From an uncultured Maricaulis sp. (GTDB taxonomy: Bacteria > Pseudomonadota > Alphaproteobacteria > Caulobacterales > Maricaulaceae), in the NCBI RefSeq assembly GCF_947259345.1, contig NZ_CAMYLS010000013.1, positions 62,001 to 126,000 on the forward strand: a stretch of DNA of 64,000 nt. The letters run 5' to 3'. Below the pieces are notes generated by a model. The model was given only the letters and a program-made list of their open reading frames with translations, was not told the origin of the DNA and searched no databases. The position numbers and the translations under genes were made by a program. Below, one piece after another: positions 25,837-35,376 of the stretch. The number at the start of each line of letters is the position of its first letter. Positions within the stretch are counted from its first letter, which is position 1.

Positions 25837-27330
25837 CTACCCCAGCAGCTTCTTCCGCAGAATCTCGTTCACCGCTTTCGGGTTGGCCTTGCCTTGCATG
25901 GCTTTCATCACCTGGCCGACGAACCAGCCCATGGTCTTGGGCTTGTCCTTGACCTGGGCGGCCTGGTCGGGATTGTCGGCGATGAGCTGGTCGATGACGG
26001 CTTCGATGGCGCCGGTATCGGTGACCTGTTTGAGGCCCTTATCCTCGACAATCTTGGCCGGGTCGCCGCCTTCACTCCACAGTATCTCGAACACATCCTT
26101 GGCGATCTTCCCGGAGATGGTGTCGTCGGAAATCAGGGCGATCAGACCCCCCAGCTGTTCGGCCGAGACCGGGCTTTCGGTGATGTCCAGCCCTTCCTTG
26201 TTGAGGCGGCCATAGAGCTCGTTATTGACCCAGGAGGAGGCCAGCTTGGCGTCCCGGCCCTCGGCCACAATCTCGAAATAATCGGCCCGGTCCTTGTCGG
26301 CGGACAGGACAGCGGCATCATAATCCGACAGGCCCAGCTCGGACACCAGGCGTACACGCTTCTGGTCCGGCAGTTCGGGCAGGTTTGACTTGATCTCGTC
26401 GACCCAGGTCTGCTGCAGCTCGAGCGGCAGCAGGTCGGGATCAGGAAAATAGCGGTAATCATGCGCTTCTTCCTTGGAGCGCATGGAGCGCGTCACGCCG
26501 GTATTGGCGTCGAACAGGCGGGTTTCCTGATCGATCTTGCCGCCATCCTCGATGATGTCGATCTGGCGCTGGGCTTCGTACTCGATGGCCTGCCGGATGA
26601 AACGCAGCGAGTTCACATTCTTGATCTCGCAACGCGTGCCCAGGTGCGAGAAATCGCCGGTCTCGCGGAATTTCTCATAGGCGCCCGGCTTGCACACCGA
26701 GACGTTCACATCGGCGCGCAGCTGGCCCTTTTCCATGTCGCCGCCGCAGGTGCCCAGATAGCGCAATATGGTGCGCAGCTTGGCAACATAGGCCGAGGCC
26801 TCTTCGGGCGAGCGGATATGCGGACGCGAGACGATTTCCATCAGCGCCACGCCGGAACGGTTGAGATCGACATAGGTCGAGTTGGGGTCAAGGTCGTGGA
26901 TCGACTTGCCGGCATCCTGTTCCAGGTGCAGGCGCTCGATCCCCACGGTGAAGCGCGAGCCGTCATCGCGCTCGCACTCGATTTCGCCTTCGCCGACGAT
27001 CGGGAATTGGAACTGGCTGATCTGATAGCCCTGCGGCAGATCGGGATAGAAATAGTTCTTGCGGTCAAAGCGAGACCAGAGATTGATCTGGGCATTGAGG
27101 CCGAGCCCCGTCCGCACGGCCTGCTCGACGACGCGTTCATTGATCACTGGCAGCATGCCGGGCATGGCCGCATCGACCAGGGAGACCTGCGTATTAGGCG
27201 CCGCGCCGAAGGCCGTCGCCGCGCCGGAGAACAGCTTGGCATTGGAGACCACCTGGGCATGGATCTCCAGCCCCATGACAACTTCCCAATCGCCGGTCGC
27301 GCCCGGCAGGATATAGCTGTGATCACTCAT
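25837..27330 (-). CDS. gatB: Aspartyl/glutamyl-tRNA amidotransferase subunit B
   Basis: This 497-aa protein is the tRNA-binding and kinase subunit of GatCAB, which converts misacylated Glu-tRNA(Gln) or Asp-tRNA(Asn) to the amide form. The N-terminus [22 protein letters not shown], the metal/ATP region ([33 protein letters not shown]) and the C-terminal YqeY-like tail ([31 protein letters not shown]) are all present. ATG 27330 is the start: GAGGAAG lies upstream and the family begins near here. It overlaps the last codons of the small membrane gene upstream by 8 nt, so gatB is the last gene of the gatC-gatA operon. Confidence 0.95.
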   Translation of the reverse strand: MSDHSYILPGATGDWEVVMGLEIHAQVVSNAKLFSGAATAFGAAPNTQVSLVDAAMPGMLPVINERVVEQAVRTGLGLNAQINLWSRFDRKNYFYPDLPQGYQISQFQFPIVGEGEIECERDDGSRFTVGIERLHLEQDAGKSIHDLDPNSTYVDLNRSGVALMEIVSRPHIRSPEEASAYVAKLRTILRYLGTCGGDMEKGQLRADVNVSVCKPGAYEKFRETGDFSHLGTRCEIKNVNSLRFIRQAIEYEAQRQIDIIEDGGKIDQETRLFDANTGVTRSMRSKEEAHDYRYFPDPDLLPLELQQTWVDEIKSNLPELPDQKRVRLVSELGLSDYDAAVLSADKDRADYFEIVAEGRDAKLASSWVNNELYGRLNKEGLDITESPVSAEQLGGLIALISDDTISGKIAKDVFEILWSEGGDPAKIVEDKGLKQVTDTGAIEAVIDQLIADNPDQAAQVKDKPKTMGWFVGQVMKAMQGKANPKAVNEILRKKLLG

Positions 27331-27601
27331 CTCGATCTTCCTCGTCGTCATCCCAACCGGGACGCTCGTCTTCCGGCGTGTTCATCGCCGCAACCAGGAC
27401 CCGTCCCGCCATGGCGACGGTCAGGCCGAAAAACAAAAAACCAATCCCGGGCACCACGAAGAGCACGGTCCAGAGATTGCGCGGCTCAAGTTCGACAATG
27501 CCGCGAAACACCACGACCGCGGCCAGCACGAAGAGCGCACCGAGCAGAAAACTCGGGCGCGCCAGCTTCATGGCGGGGTGCGCAGGCTCAGTCTTTGCCA
27601 T
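27323..27601 (-). CDS. Small two-TM membrane protein inside the gatCAB operon
   Basis: This 92-aa protein has two TM helices (about 16-33, [18 protein letters not shown], and 41-63, [22 protein letters not shown]) and a very acidic tail ([15 protein letters not shown]). Family not recognised. It starts within the last codons of the preceding small gene (ATG 27601 overlaps its 3' end) and its own stop lies 8 nt inside gatB, so all are translationally linked. Confidence 0.7.
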   Translation of the reverse strand: MAKTEPAHPAMKLARPSFLLGALFVLAAVVVFRGIVELEPRNLWTVLFVVPGIGFLFFGLTVAMAGRVLVAAMNTPEDERPGWDDDEEDRDE

Positions 27602-27869
27602 TCGACGTGCCCACAAAACTCTTCACCACTGCGATCATCGCTGCCAGACCGAAGCCGGCCAGCATCAGCCCCAGGGCCAGCTGGACGACAAAACCGATGG
27701 CCGGAAACTCACCCGATCCGAAAGCCTGCCCCACCATCACACCGCCGGAATAAACCGTCGGCAGGCCGAAGGCGAGACCGAGCACGGCCATCATGATCAT
27801 GAAGCCGCGATCCGGCCTTTTGGGCGCGCCGGGCTTGGGCCCGTCAGGCTGGGTGTCCGGGGTGCTCAT
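27588..27869 (-). CDS. Small two-TM membrane protein directly after gatA
   Basis: This 93-aa protein has a proline-rich head (PDTQPDGPKPGAPKRPDR) and two TM helices (FMIMMAVLGLAFGLPTVYS and IGFVVQLALGLMLAGFGLAAMIAVV). No known domain seen. The ATG at 27869 overlaps the gatA stop as TGATG. It ends in VGTSNGKD, overlapping the next small gene by 14 nt. Confidence 0.7.
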   Translation of the reverse strand: MSTPDTQPDGPKPGAPKRPDRGFMIMMAVLGLAFGLPTVYSGGVMVGQAFGSGEFPAIGFVVQLALGLMLAGFGLAAMIAVVKSFVGTSNGKD

Positions 27870-29344
27870 CAGGCCCACCAATTCTCCGGCTTGGCGACGA
27901 AGCCGGCCGAATCCTCAATGGCGGCGCCGACCTTGAACATGGTTTCCTCGTCCAGCGCCGGGGTGATGATCTGCAGCCCCAGCGGCAAGCCGTCCTTGTC
28001 GACACCGGCCGGGACCGACATGGCCGGCAGGCCGGCCAGGTTGGCGGTGACGGTGAAGACGTCATTGAGATACATGGCGATCGGATCGTCCGACTTGGAA
28101 CCCAGCTCGAACGCCGCCGATGGCGCCGACGGGGTCAGCACGGCATCGACCTTTTCAAAAGCCTCGTGGAAATCCTGCAGGATGCGCGTGCGCACTTTCT
28201 GGGCGCGCAGGTAGTAGGCGTCGTAATAGCCGGCCGAGAGCACATAGGTGCCGATCATGATCCGGCGCTGGACCTCATGGCCGAAACCGGCGCCACGCGT
28301 GTTTTCATAGGTCGCATTGAGGTTTGTCCCCTCGACGCGATTGCCGTAGCGCATACCGTCATAGCGAGCCAGGTTGGACGAAGCCTCGGCCGGCGCGACG
28401 ATGTAATAGGCCGGCAAGGCGTATTTGGTGTGCGGCAGGGAGATGTCGACGATCTCGCAGCCCGCCGCCTTGAGCCAGTCAATGCCCTTTTGCCAGACCT
28501 CGTCGATCTCGCCCGGCATGCCATCCACCCGGTATTCCTTGGGCACGCCGATGCGCAAACCTTTCACCGACCCACCCACGGCGGCGACAAAGTCCGGCAC
28601 GTCATTGGGCAAGGAGGTCGAGTCCTTGGGATCATGACCGGACATGGCCTGCAGCATTAGCGCCGAGTCCTTCACCGTCTTGGCGAAAGGACCCGGATGA
28701 TCAAGCGAAGAGGCAAAGGCCACCGTGCCCCAGCGCGAGGTGCGGCCATAGGTGGCTTTCACCCCGACCGTGCCCGTAAAAGAGGCCGGCTGGCGGATCG
28801 ATCCGCCGGTATCGGTGCCCGTCGAGCCAAAGCACAGATCAGCCGCCACAGCGGCCGCAGACCCACCCGAGGAGCCGCCCGGTGTCAGCATCTCGCCGTT
28901 CGGGCCCTTCCAGGGATTATTGACCGGGCCGGTGTTCGAGGTCTCGTTCGACGAGCCCATGGCAAACTCGTCCATCGAGGTCTTGCACAGGAAGACGCCG
29001 CCATTTTCCCAGAGCTTGGCCGTGACAGAGCTTTCGTAAGTCGGCTTGAAGCCCTTGAGAATGTTCGAGGAGGCCGCTGTCGGCACGCCTTCAACCGCGA
29101 ACAAATCCTTGATCGCCAGCGGTGCGCCCTCGATGAGACCGCCCTCGCCGCGTGCGAGTTTCTCATCCGAGGCCTTCGCCATGGCCAGCGTCTTGTCAGC
29201 ATCGAAAGCCGTGAAGGCATTCAGCTTGGGCTGCGCCGCTTCGCACAGGGCCAGGCCTTCCGTCGCCAGTTCGACAGCCGAGACCTCACGCGCCTTCAGC
29301 TTGGCGGTGATGTCGGACAGGGTGAGTTTGAAAAGCTCGCTCAT
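27869..29344 (-). CDS. gatA: Aspartyl/glutamyl-tRNA amidotransferase subunit A
   Basis: This 491-aa amidase-signature enzyme hydrolyses glutamine to feed ammonia to GatB. The Ser-cisSer-Lys triad is recognisable: Lys in [10 protein letters not shown], the glycine/serine stretch [18 protein letters not shown] with the cis-Ser, and the nucleophile Ser in [14 protein letters not shown]. Length matches the family. The ATG at 29344 has GGAGTAGG upstream and lies 3 nt after the gatC stop. Confidence 0.96.
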   Translation of the reverse strand: MSELFKLTLSDITAKLKAREVSAVELATEGLALCEAAQPKLNAFTAFDADKTLAMAKASDEKLARGEGGLIEGAPLAIKDLFAVEGVPTAASSNILKGFKPTYESSVTAKLWENGGVFLCKTSMDEFAMGSSNETSNTGPVNNPWKGPNGEMLTPGGSSGGSAAAVAADLCFGSTGTDTGGSIRQPASFTGTVGVKATYGRTSRWGTVAFASSLDHPGPFAKTVKDSALMLQAMSGHDPKDSTSLPNDVPDFVAAVGGSVKGLRIGVPKEYRVDGMPGEIDEVWQKGIDWLKAAGCEIVDISLPHTKYALPAYYIVAPAEASSNLARYDGMRYGNRVEGTNLNATYENTRGAGFGHEVQRRIMIGTYVLSAGYYDAYYLRAQKVRTRILQDFHEAFEKVDAVLTPSAPSAAFELGSKSDDPIAMYLNDVFTVTANLAGLPAMSVPAGVDKDGLPLGLQIITPALDEETMFKVGAAIEDSAGFVAKPENWWA

Positions 29345-29347
29345 GAC

Positions 29348-29635
29348 CTACTCCACCGACTTGGGCACGACGAAGAAGCCTTCATCGGACTTCGGGGCAT
29401 TCGCCAGGACCTTGTCGCGGCAATTGCCGTCGGTGACTGCGTCTTCGCGCTGCGGCAGCGGGAATTTCACGGGCGTGGTCATCGCTTCAACGCCCTCCAC
29501 ATCCACTTCATTGAGCTGTTCGATCCAGTTCAAAATGCCATTGAGCTCGCCGACCAGCGTGTCGATACGATCGGTCGGTTCGGCGATGCGGGCGAGGCGC
29601 GCAATGCGGCGCACATCATCAGCGGTGACGGACAT
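29348..29635 (-). CDS. gatC: Aspartyl/glutamyl-tRNA amidotransferase subunit C
   Basis: This 95-aa subunit wraps around GatA and GatB to stabilise the complex. Sequence starts MSVTADDVRRIARLARI, has LNGILNWIEQLNEVDVEGVEAM and ends near REDAVTDGNCRDKVLANAPKSDEGFFVVPKSVE, all typical of GatC. ATG 29635 is the family start. First gene of the gatC-gatA-x-y-gatB operon; divergent from ruvX across 101 nt. Confidence 0.95.
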   Translation of the reverse strand: MSVTADDVRRIARLARIAEPTDRIDTLVGELNGILNWIEQLNEVDVEGVEAMTTPVKFPLPQREDAVTDGNCRDKVLANAPKSDEGFFVVPKSVE

Positions 29636-29736
29636 GGGGAAATCACTCCGGATAGTCGAAGCCGCTTGAGTAGCAATCGCCTTTCGCAGGTGCAAGAAAG
29701 CTTGACGGTCGCGCGTGTAGAGCGCATCCCGCCATC

Positions 29737-30192
29737 ATGCCGATTGTGACCCTGGAAGACCTGCCTGATGGCCCGTTGATCGCCCTTGATCCGGGAACAA
29801 AGACCATCGGGGTGGCGGCCTGCGGTGCGTCGCGCGGTCTCTCCACGCCGGTGGAAACCATCAAGCGGACCAAGTTTACGGTCGACGCGGAACGCATCTT
29901 TGCCCTGCTGGATGAACGCCAGGCCAGTGCCATCGTGATGGGGCTGCCCGTCAACATGGATGGCTCCGAAGGCCCCCGCGTCCAGTCGGCCCGCGCCATG
30001 GCCCGCAATCTGATGCGCCTGCGCGATTTGCCCATCGTCTTCCAGGACGAACGCCTCTCGACCTTCGAGGCCGAGGAAAAGCTGATCTCTGTCGGCGTGC
30101 GACGGGACAAGCGAAAGGACATCATCGACGCCCACGCCGCCGCCAACATATTGCAAAGCGCCCTCGACCGCCTGGAGATGCTGCGCCCATGA
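29737..30192 (+). CDS. ruvX: Putative pre-16S rRNA nuclease / Holliday junction resolvase (YqgF)
   Basis: This 151-aa RNase H-fold protein belongs to the YqgF/RuvX family, linked to 5' processing of pre-16S rRNA. Motifs: ALDPGTKTIGVAAC (first catalytic Asp), SAIVMGLPVNMDGSEGPRVQSARAMA, FQDERLSTFEAEE (Glu/Asp) and KDIIDAHAAANILQSALD (last Asp). The stop overlaps the AEC transporter ATG as ATGA, so the two are coupled. Confidence 0.92.
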   Translation: MPIVTLEDLPDGPLIALDPGTKTIGVAACGASRGLSTPVETIKRTKFTVDAERIFALLDERQASAIVMGLPVNMDGSEGPRVQSARAMARNLMRLRDLPIVFQDERLSTFEAEEKLISVGVRRDKRKDIIDAHAAANILQSALDRLEMLRP

Positions 30193-31103
30193 ACCCGATC
30201 ATTTCCGCCCTGGTGCCGGTCTTCGGCGTGATCTTTGTCGGCTGGTTGTTGCGCCGTTCCAACCTCCTGCCGGACGACAGCTGGGGCCCGATCTCGCGCC
30301 TCGCCTATCTCGGCCTGTCGCCGGCCCTTCTGTTCTCGTCGATCAGCCATGCCGACCTGTCGGACATCCAGCTGGGCTCCTTCATGGGTGCGGCGATGCT
30401 GGGCTTTCTCGGCATGGCGGCGATCACCCTGGCGATCAAGCCACTGCTGAAGATACCGGACCCGACCTATACCAGCCTCTTCCAGGCGACCTGTCGCTGG
30501 AATGGCCTTTTGATCCTCGCCCTGGGCATTGCCCTGTTTGGCGAGGAAGGCGAAATCCTGGTGGCGCTGATCATGGTTGCCTCCATCCCGCTGGTGAACA
30601 TGGAATGCGTGGCGGCCCTGTCCATCTGGGGAGACGGCGCAGCGCCGAACTGGCGCTCCATCATCTATCGCATCCTGACCAATCCGCTCATCCTCGGCTC
30701 GGCGGCGGGCGGTATCGTCAATCTCGGCGGCATCCCCCTGCCCGGCATGCTGACCGACACGGTCGACCTGATCGGCCAGGCCGCCCTGCCGCTGATCCTG
30801 CTGGCTGTGGGCGCCGGTCTCAACTTCACCGCCATGAAGGCCCGCCCGCGGCTTTTGGGCCTATCCGTCTTCATCAAGCTGATGATCGGGCCACTGGTCT
30901 TCTACGGGATCGGCCGCCTGCTCGGCATTGAGGGCGTGCCCTTGACGATCCTCCTCCTGACCGGTGCCTCGCCGGGCGCCGCCTCGGCCTATGTCCTGGC
31001 CAAGCAGATGGGCGGCGACGCGCCCTATTCCGCCGGCGACATCACGGCGAGCGCGCTTTTCTGCTTCGTGACCATTCCGTTCTGGCTGTGGTTGCTGGGA
31101 TAG
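30189..31103 (+). CDS. AEC-family transporter (auxin efflux carrier-like permease)
   Basis: This 304-aa inner-membrane protein has about 10 TM helices in two inverted halves. Typical segments are ISALVPVFGVIFVGWLLRR at the start, FQATCRWNGLLILALGIALFG, and LTGASPGAASAYVLAKQMGGD before the last helices. Bacterial members export organic acids or similar anions; the substrate here is unknown. Coupled to ruvX by a 4-nt overlap. Confidence 0.88.
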   Translation: MNPIISALVPVFGVIFVGWLLRRSNLLPDDSWGPISRLAYLGLSPALLFSSISHADLSDIQLGSFMGAAMLGFLGMAAITLAIKPLLKIPDPTYTSLFQATCRWNGLLILALGIALFGEEGEILVALIMVASIPLVNMECVAALSIWGDGAAPNWRSIIYRILTNPLILGSAAGGIVNLGGIPLPGMLTDTVDLIGQAALPLILLAVGAGLNFTAMKARPRLLGLSVFIKLMIGPLVFYGIGRLLGIEGVPLTILLLTGASPGAASAYVLAKQMGGDAPYSAGDITASALFCFVTIPFWLWLLG

Positions 31104-31334
31104 TGGAGCCGTATGGACCGCGCGGCGGCACACACCCGCCCATTATTGTCTCGCCGTGACCAAGCCTCAGTCGGATTTCGAGACAGCCCTTATATCCTGG
31201 CGCAGCGCTGATGGTACTCGACTGATCCTGAGTGAGGACTTCTGTCTCACCAGCCAGGTCCAGCCCCGCCTGCATCCAAACGCCCCGCTTCCGGCATCCC
31301 AAGCGGTACGAACAACCGAGGGAGCCCGTTCGCC

Positions 31335-31979
31335 ATGCCTGTTTCTGCCCACCGCCTCGCCTTGCTGACAGCAGGCCCGTGCTTCGCTGTCGCACTCATT
31401 GTCATGCAGCCGCAAATGACAGCCCTCGCCGGGCTTTCCGGTCCGGGCAGCTTTCTTGCCTCATTGGCCGCCGAGCCTGAGGCCTGGCTGAACGGTCATC
31501 TCATCCTGCTAGTGGCGGCCCTGCTCTACCTGCTCGCCGCACAGGGTATTGGACGCCTCATCGAACCGACGCGCCCGGTGACCGCCGCGCTGATCAGCCT
31601 CCCACTGGTACTGGGCGCCGCCCTTCTGTGCGGCAATTTCGCGCTTGATCTGGTCTATGGCGCGCTGGCGAGCGGTCTGCCCGCCGATGCCGCGCAAACC
31701 GCGCGGGCCGCCATGCTGGGCGCGGATGGCCTGCAGCTGATCTTCGCCACGGCCGGGCCGGGCCTGTTCCTGCTCGGCATGGCCCTGATCGCCGGGCTGG
31801 CCTTGATCACCGGCTGGCTGCCACGCCTTGCGGGCCTCGCCATCCTGGCCGGCTGGGCCTTCATCCTGGGCCTCAACGGCGCTTTCCCCTACGCCGAAGC
31901 GATTGGCCATGCGATCGTCGGTCTTGGCTTCATCCGCATCGGCCTGATGCCAGCCCCGGTTCAATCCGCCAGACAGTAA
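31335..31979 (+). CDS. Hypothetical polytopic membrane protein
   Basis: This 214-aa, very hydrophobic protein has about six TM helices (for example LALLTAGPCFAVALIVM, GHLILLVAALLYLLAAQGIG, GLFLLGMALIAGLALITGWL). No family recognised. ATG 31335 has GAGGGAG upstream. Its 3' end overlaps the convergent PqqB-like gene by 19 nt. The 230 nt before it hold no gene I can support. Confidence 0.65.
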   Translation: MPVSAHRLALLTAGPCFAVALIVMQPQMTALAGLSGPGSFLASLAAEPEAWLNGHLILLVAALLYLLAAQGIGRLIEPTRPVTAALISLPLVLGAALLCGNFALDLVYGALASGLPADAAQTARAAMLGADGLQLIFATAGPGLFLLGMALIAGLALITGWLPRLAGLAILAGWAFILGLNGAFPYAEAIGHAIVGLGFIRIGLMPAPVQSARQ

Positions 31980-32926
31980 CGCTCGCCCTCATCCGCCAGG
32001 TTGAACCCGGCCTCCATCACCACATCCCGCTCCGGCGCGTCGGGATAGCGAACTGGATTGGTGTGGTTGAAATGGATGAAGCGGACCTTGGCCCGCTCGC
32101 TGGCCGGCAGGTCCGCGAAGCGTTCCATGGAATGGGTGATGAAGGGATGCGGGAAGCCGGACATGTCGCGCCCCGGGATCTCGCCATTGGCGTAGAAGGT
32201 GGCGTCGATATAGGCGACATCGACGGTGGCGATGAGATCCTCGATCCGCATCGCCTCGCCATCGTCCCATGTTTCCCACTCTTCCCAGCTGTCGATATCG
32301 GGCAGGAAGATCGCCGAGCGGGTCGGCCCGGCGATATGGTAGCCGACGACCTCGGTATATTCCTGCCGGTGCGGCACTTCGAAGGCGGTCACGCGGACAT
32401 CGCCCAGCTCGACCGGCTGGCCGGCCCAGATCTCTTCCAGCTCGATATTGTCGTAGCGGACCAGCTGGTCCCAGGGCCCGTTGGAAAAGAGGAAGGCCGA
32501 CATGGAAGGCATGGCGTAGACCGGTACATCCTGCGCGCCCATGCTCTCATGGCCCAAGAACATCAGACCGGTATAATGGCCGATATGGCCATGGGTGAGG
32601 AAGATGCCGTCCAGCCCGGGGCGCGTATCAACCGGCATGGCCTGATCGAGCCGATAGAGTTGCTCGCGGATATCGGGCGTCGCCTCGAAAAGATAGCGGG
32701 CGCCCGCCTCCCGATCGAGCACCGTGATGGAGGTCGCCAGGCGACGCAGTGACGGGTCTTCCCAGGCTGGGTCCGCGCTATTGCCCAGCTGCGGCGCGCC
32801 GCCATCCTGGCCGACGCCAAGGACGATGATCTCGACGGGACAAGTCGCGGCTTCCAGCTCTGACTGGGCTGCTACAGGCGCTGCACCAAGGATCAGGGCG
32901 CCGAGCGCCAAGGTGTGAGTCTTCAT
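31961..32926 (-). CDS. Exported metallo-beta-lactamase-fold hydrolase, PqqB-like
   Basis: This 321-aa protein has a signal peptide (MKTHTLALGALILGAAPVAAQ). It follows with IIVLGVGQDGGAPQLGN, the N-terminal signature of PqqB-type MBL-fold proteins, and the metal motif FLTHGHIGHYTGL (HxHxxH, with Gly where the usual Asp sits). Later metal ligands may lie in FEVPHRQEYTEVVGYHI, FLPDIDSW and FIHFNHTNPV. No other pqq genes are nearby, so a PQQ-biosynthesis role is unlikely; it is probably a periplasmic hydrolase of unknown substrate. Start ATG 32926 is set by the signal peptide. Confidence 0.8.
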   Translation of the reverse strand: MKTHTLALGALILGAAPVAAQSELEAATCPVEIIVLGVGQDGGAPQLGNSADPAWEDPSLRRLATSITVLDREAGARYLFEATPDIREQLYRLDQAMPVDTRPGLDGIFLTHGHIGHYTGLMFLGHESMGAQDVPVYAMPSMSAFLFSNGPWDQLVRYDNIELEEIWAGQPVELGDVRVTAFEVPHRQEYTEVVGYHIAGPTRSAIFLPDIDSWEEWETWDDGEAMRIEDLIATVDVAYIDATFYANGEIPGRDMSGFPHPFITHSMERFADLPASERAKVRFIHFNHTNPVRYPDAPERDVVMEAGFNLADEGERYCLAD

Positions 32927-33131
32927 GGAACAAACGAGACGCAAGCCCGGCGCGCAGGTCAAGCGCTAATCAGTCCCGACGACCGCGCTGCGCCGCATCG
33001 AGGCGAAGAGACAGGTCATCAGTTTTCAAACAGGCGTCGCGCTTGCCTTCCCCCTCCCTTGCTCCCGCCCTCAACACCCCCTATACCGCCGAACACTTTA
33101 TCTGTGTGCCCTTGGCGACCCAGGAGACGGG

Positions 33132-34094
33132 ATGAGCCGCGCGGAATTTTCCTACGACTTCCCCCACCGCCACCTTGTTTCGGTGGCCGACCTCAACCCC
33201 GTTGATATCCAGATCATTTTCGAGCGCGCCGCGCACCATCTGGCGGCCAACCGGACGCCGGACAAGCGCAGCGATGTCCTGCGGGGGCTGACCGTGCTCA
33301 ACCTCTTCTTCGAGGCCTCGACACGGACCCAGGGCTCATTCGAAATGGCCGGCAAGCGGCTGGGCGCCGATGTGGTCAATTTCGCCATGGCAAACTCCTC
33401 GGCTTCCAAGGGCGAGAGCCTGTCCGATACGGCGCGCACCCTGGCCGCGATGAAGCCGGACATCATGGTCGTGCGCCATTCGGCGACTGGCGCACCGCAA
33501 TTTCTTGCGGAGCGCACCGGTCTCTCCGTCGTCAATGCCGGCGATGGCATGCATGAACACCCGACCCAGGCCCTGCTGGACAGTTTCACCCTGTCGCAGC
33601 GTTGGGGCGAAGTGGGCGGACGGCGCATCCTGATTGTCGGCGATATCCTGCATTCGCGCGTCGCCCGCTCGAATATCGGCCTGCTGAACATTCTCGGTGC
33701 CGAGATCCGCCTGTGTGCCCCCCCCACCCTTTTGCCCTCCGATGTCGATCAATGGGGCTGTGATGTCTTCCACGATCTCGACGAGGCCCTGACGGGCTGC
33801 GACGCCGTCATGGCCCTCCGCCAGCAACGCGAACGCATGAGCGGTGGTTTCGTGCCATCCGAGCGCGAATTCTTTCACCTCTTCGGCCTGACCCATGAGC
33901 GGCTGGAAGCGGCCTCCCCGGACGTGCTGGTCATGCATCCCGGACCGATGAATCGCGGTGTCGAAATTCACACCAAGCTGGCTGATGACCCTGAGAAGAG
34001 TGTCATTCTCGACCAGGTCGAGAGCGGCGTGGCGGTGCGCATGGCGATCCTCGAACTGATCGGGGCCAATATCCGCAAGGAGGCCGTGGCATGA
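33132..34094 (+). CDS. pyrB: Aspartate carbamoyltransferase catalytic subunit
   Basis: This 320-aa enzyme joins carbamoyl phosphate and aspartate in UMP synthesis. Motifs: carbamoyl-phosphate loop FFEASTRTQGSFEMAGKRLGAD, SLSDTARTLAAMKPDIMVVRHS, HPTQALLDSFTL, and the aspartate-side HPGPMNRGVEI. ATG 33132 has CAGGAG 8 nt upstream. Its stop overlaps the pyrC-like start (ATGA), fitting a complex of PyrB with the inactive dihydroorotase-like partner. No pyrI regulatory subunit is present. Confidence 0.95.
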   Translation: MSRAEFSYDFPHRHLVSVADLNPVDIQIIFERAAHHLAANRTPDKRSDVLRGLTVLNLFFEASTRTQGSFEMAGKRLGADVVNFAMANSSASKGESLSDTARTLAAMKPDIMVVRHSATGAPQFLAERTGLSVVNAGDGMHEHPTQALLDSFTLSQRWGEVGGRRILIVGDILHSRVARSNIGLLNILGAEIRLCAPPTLLPSDVDQWGCDVFHDLDEALTGCDAVMALRQQRERMSGGFVPSEREFFHLFGLTHERLEAASPDVLVMHPGPMNRGVEIHTKLADDPEKSVILDQVESGVAVRMAILELIGANIRKEAVA

Positions 34095-35368
34095 GCACGA
34101 CCCGCGCCATCATCAATGCCCGTCTCGTCGATCCGGCCTCGGGACAGGACGGTCCCGGCGGGGTCCTCATCGAGGGTGGCATCATCGCCCAGATCGGAAC
34201 CGAGCTGGACCTCGACGCCGCCGATGAGATCATCGACGCCAGGGGCTGCATTCTCGCACCGGCCCTGATCGATTTGCGCTGCGCCAAGGAGCCTGCCCTC
34301 ACACCAGACGGGGAAACCGTCGATACGCTCTGCGCCGCCGCGATGAGTGGCGGTTTCGGCACCATCGTCCTGGCGCCGAATGCCCGCAGCCCGCTGGACA
34401 AGGCGGACGGTTTTGCCGGCATGTCGCGCGGCCTGGCCCAGCGCGGTGTCCGCATGCTGTCAGCCTGCGGCGCGACGCAAGGTCTGGCCGGTGAACAAAT
34501 GGCCGAGATTGGCCTGATGGTCCGCGGCGGTGCGGTCTATGCCGGCTGCGGCGACCGACCCATCCGTGACACCCGCCTGATGCGCCGCCTCCTCAGCTAT
34601 ACGAGCCAGTTCGATGTCTGGCTGTCGTGCCGCCCCGCCGATAGCGACCTGTCCGCCGACGCGGTGGCGCTGGAAAGCGACTGGTCGGCCCGGGTCGGTA
34701 TTCCCTCAGAACCGGCAGTGTCGGAACGCATCGCCATCGAGCGCGACGCGGCCCTGGCTGAACTCTCGGGCGGCAAGTTGATGATTGATCGCCTGTCGAC
34801 CGCGGCGGGCCTCGACGCCCTGCGTCATGTGCGCGGCCGTGATCTCGAGATTGCCGCCACTGTGGCCATTGCCCATCTCACGCTCAACGAGGTCGATGCC
34901 GGCGGGCTGGACAGCGCCTTCCGGATGGATCCGCCCCTGCGCAGCGAAGCCGACCGGATGGCCTTGGTCGAGGCCGTCACATCCGGCGAGATTGACGCGG
35001 TCATCTCCGATCACCGCCCGACGCCCTTTGACGACAAGGGCGAGCCCTTTGCCCTGGCGATCGCCGGCACGCTCAGCCTGGAAACCCTGCTCGGCGCCAT
35101 GCTCGGCCTCGTCCATGATGACGAGCTGAGCCTGCTGGACGCGCTGCGGGTCCTGACCAGCGGCCCCGCCGATCTGCTCGGCCTGCCCCAGGGGCGGGTT
35201 GCGGTCGGTGCGCCGGCGGATCTCATCCTCATTGATGGCGACAAGCCCTGGGTCTGTCAGCCCGACGGCTTTGCCTCGGCGCGCGGCAATTCAGCCTGGT
35301 CCGGGCGCCGCTTCCAGGGACGGGTCTTGCAAACCATCGTCGCCGGAGACACACTCTACAACCCTTAG
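34091..35368 (+). CDS. pyrX: Dihydroorotase-like protein without HxH metal motif (PyrC'/PyrX type)
   Basis: This 425-aa protein has the amidohydrolase fold of dihydroorotase (IINARLVDPASG at the start, AISDHRPTPFDDKGEPFALAIAGTLSLETLL near the end). Where active enzymes have DxHxHLREP after the first strand, this one reads APALIDLRCAKEPALT, so both metal-binding histidines are gone. This is the pattern of the catalytically inactive PyrC' of Pseudomonas-type complexes, which is needed for ATCase assembly. A true pyrC should exist elsewhere in the genome. Coupled to pyrB by ATGA and followed 8 nt later by plsY. Confidence 0.85.
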   Translation: MSTTRAIINARLVDPASGQDGPGGVLIEGGIIAQIGTELDLDAADEIIDARGCILAPALIDLRCAKEPALTPDGETVDTLCAAAMSGGFGTIVLAPNARSPLDKADGFAGMSRGLAQRGVRMLSACGATQGLAGEQMAEIGLMVRGGAVYAGCGDRPIRDTRLMRRLLSYTSQFDVWLSCRPADSDLSADAVALESDWSARVGIPSEPAVSERIAIERDAALAELSGGKLMIDRLSTAAGLDALRHVRGRDLEIAATVAIAHLTLNEVDAGGLDSAFRMDPPLRSEADRMALVEAVTSGEIDAVISDHRPTPFDDKGEPFALAIAGTLSLETLLGAMLGLVHDDELSLLDALRVLTSGPADLLGLPQGRVAVGAPADLILIDGDKPWVCQPDGFASARGNSAWSGRRFQGRVLQTIVAGDTLYNP

Positions 35369-35376
35369 GTGCAAAC

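Noticed and set aside
26461-28214. Long plus-strand open frames opposite gatB and the small membrane genes
   Set aside because: Antisense to gatB and its overlapping upstream partners; composition is that of shadow frames.
31961-32926. Assignment of the MBL-fold protein as PqqB proper
   Set aside because: It has a signal peptide, an altered HxHxxH motif and no pqqA/C/D/E neighbours, so only PqqB-like is claimed.
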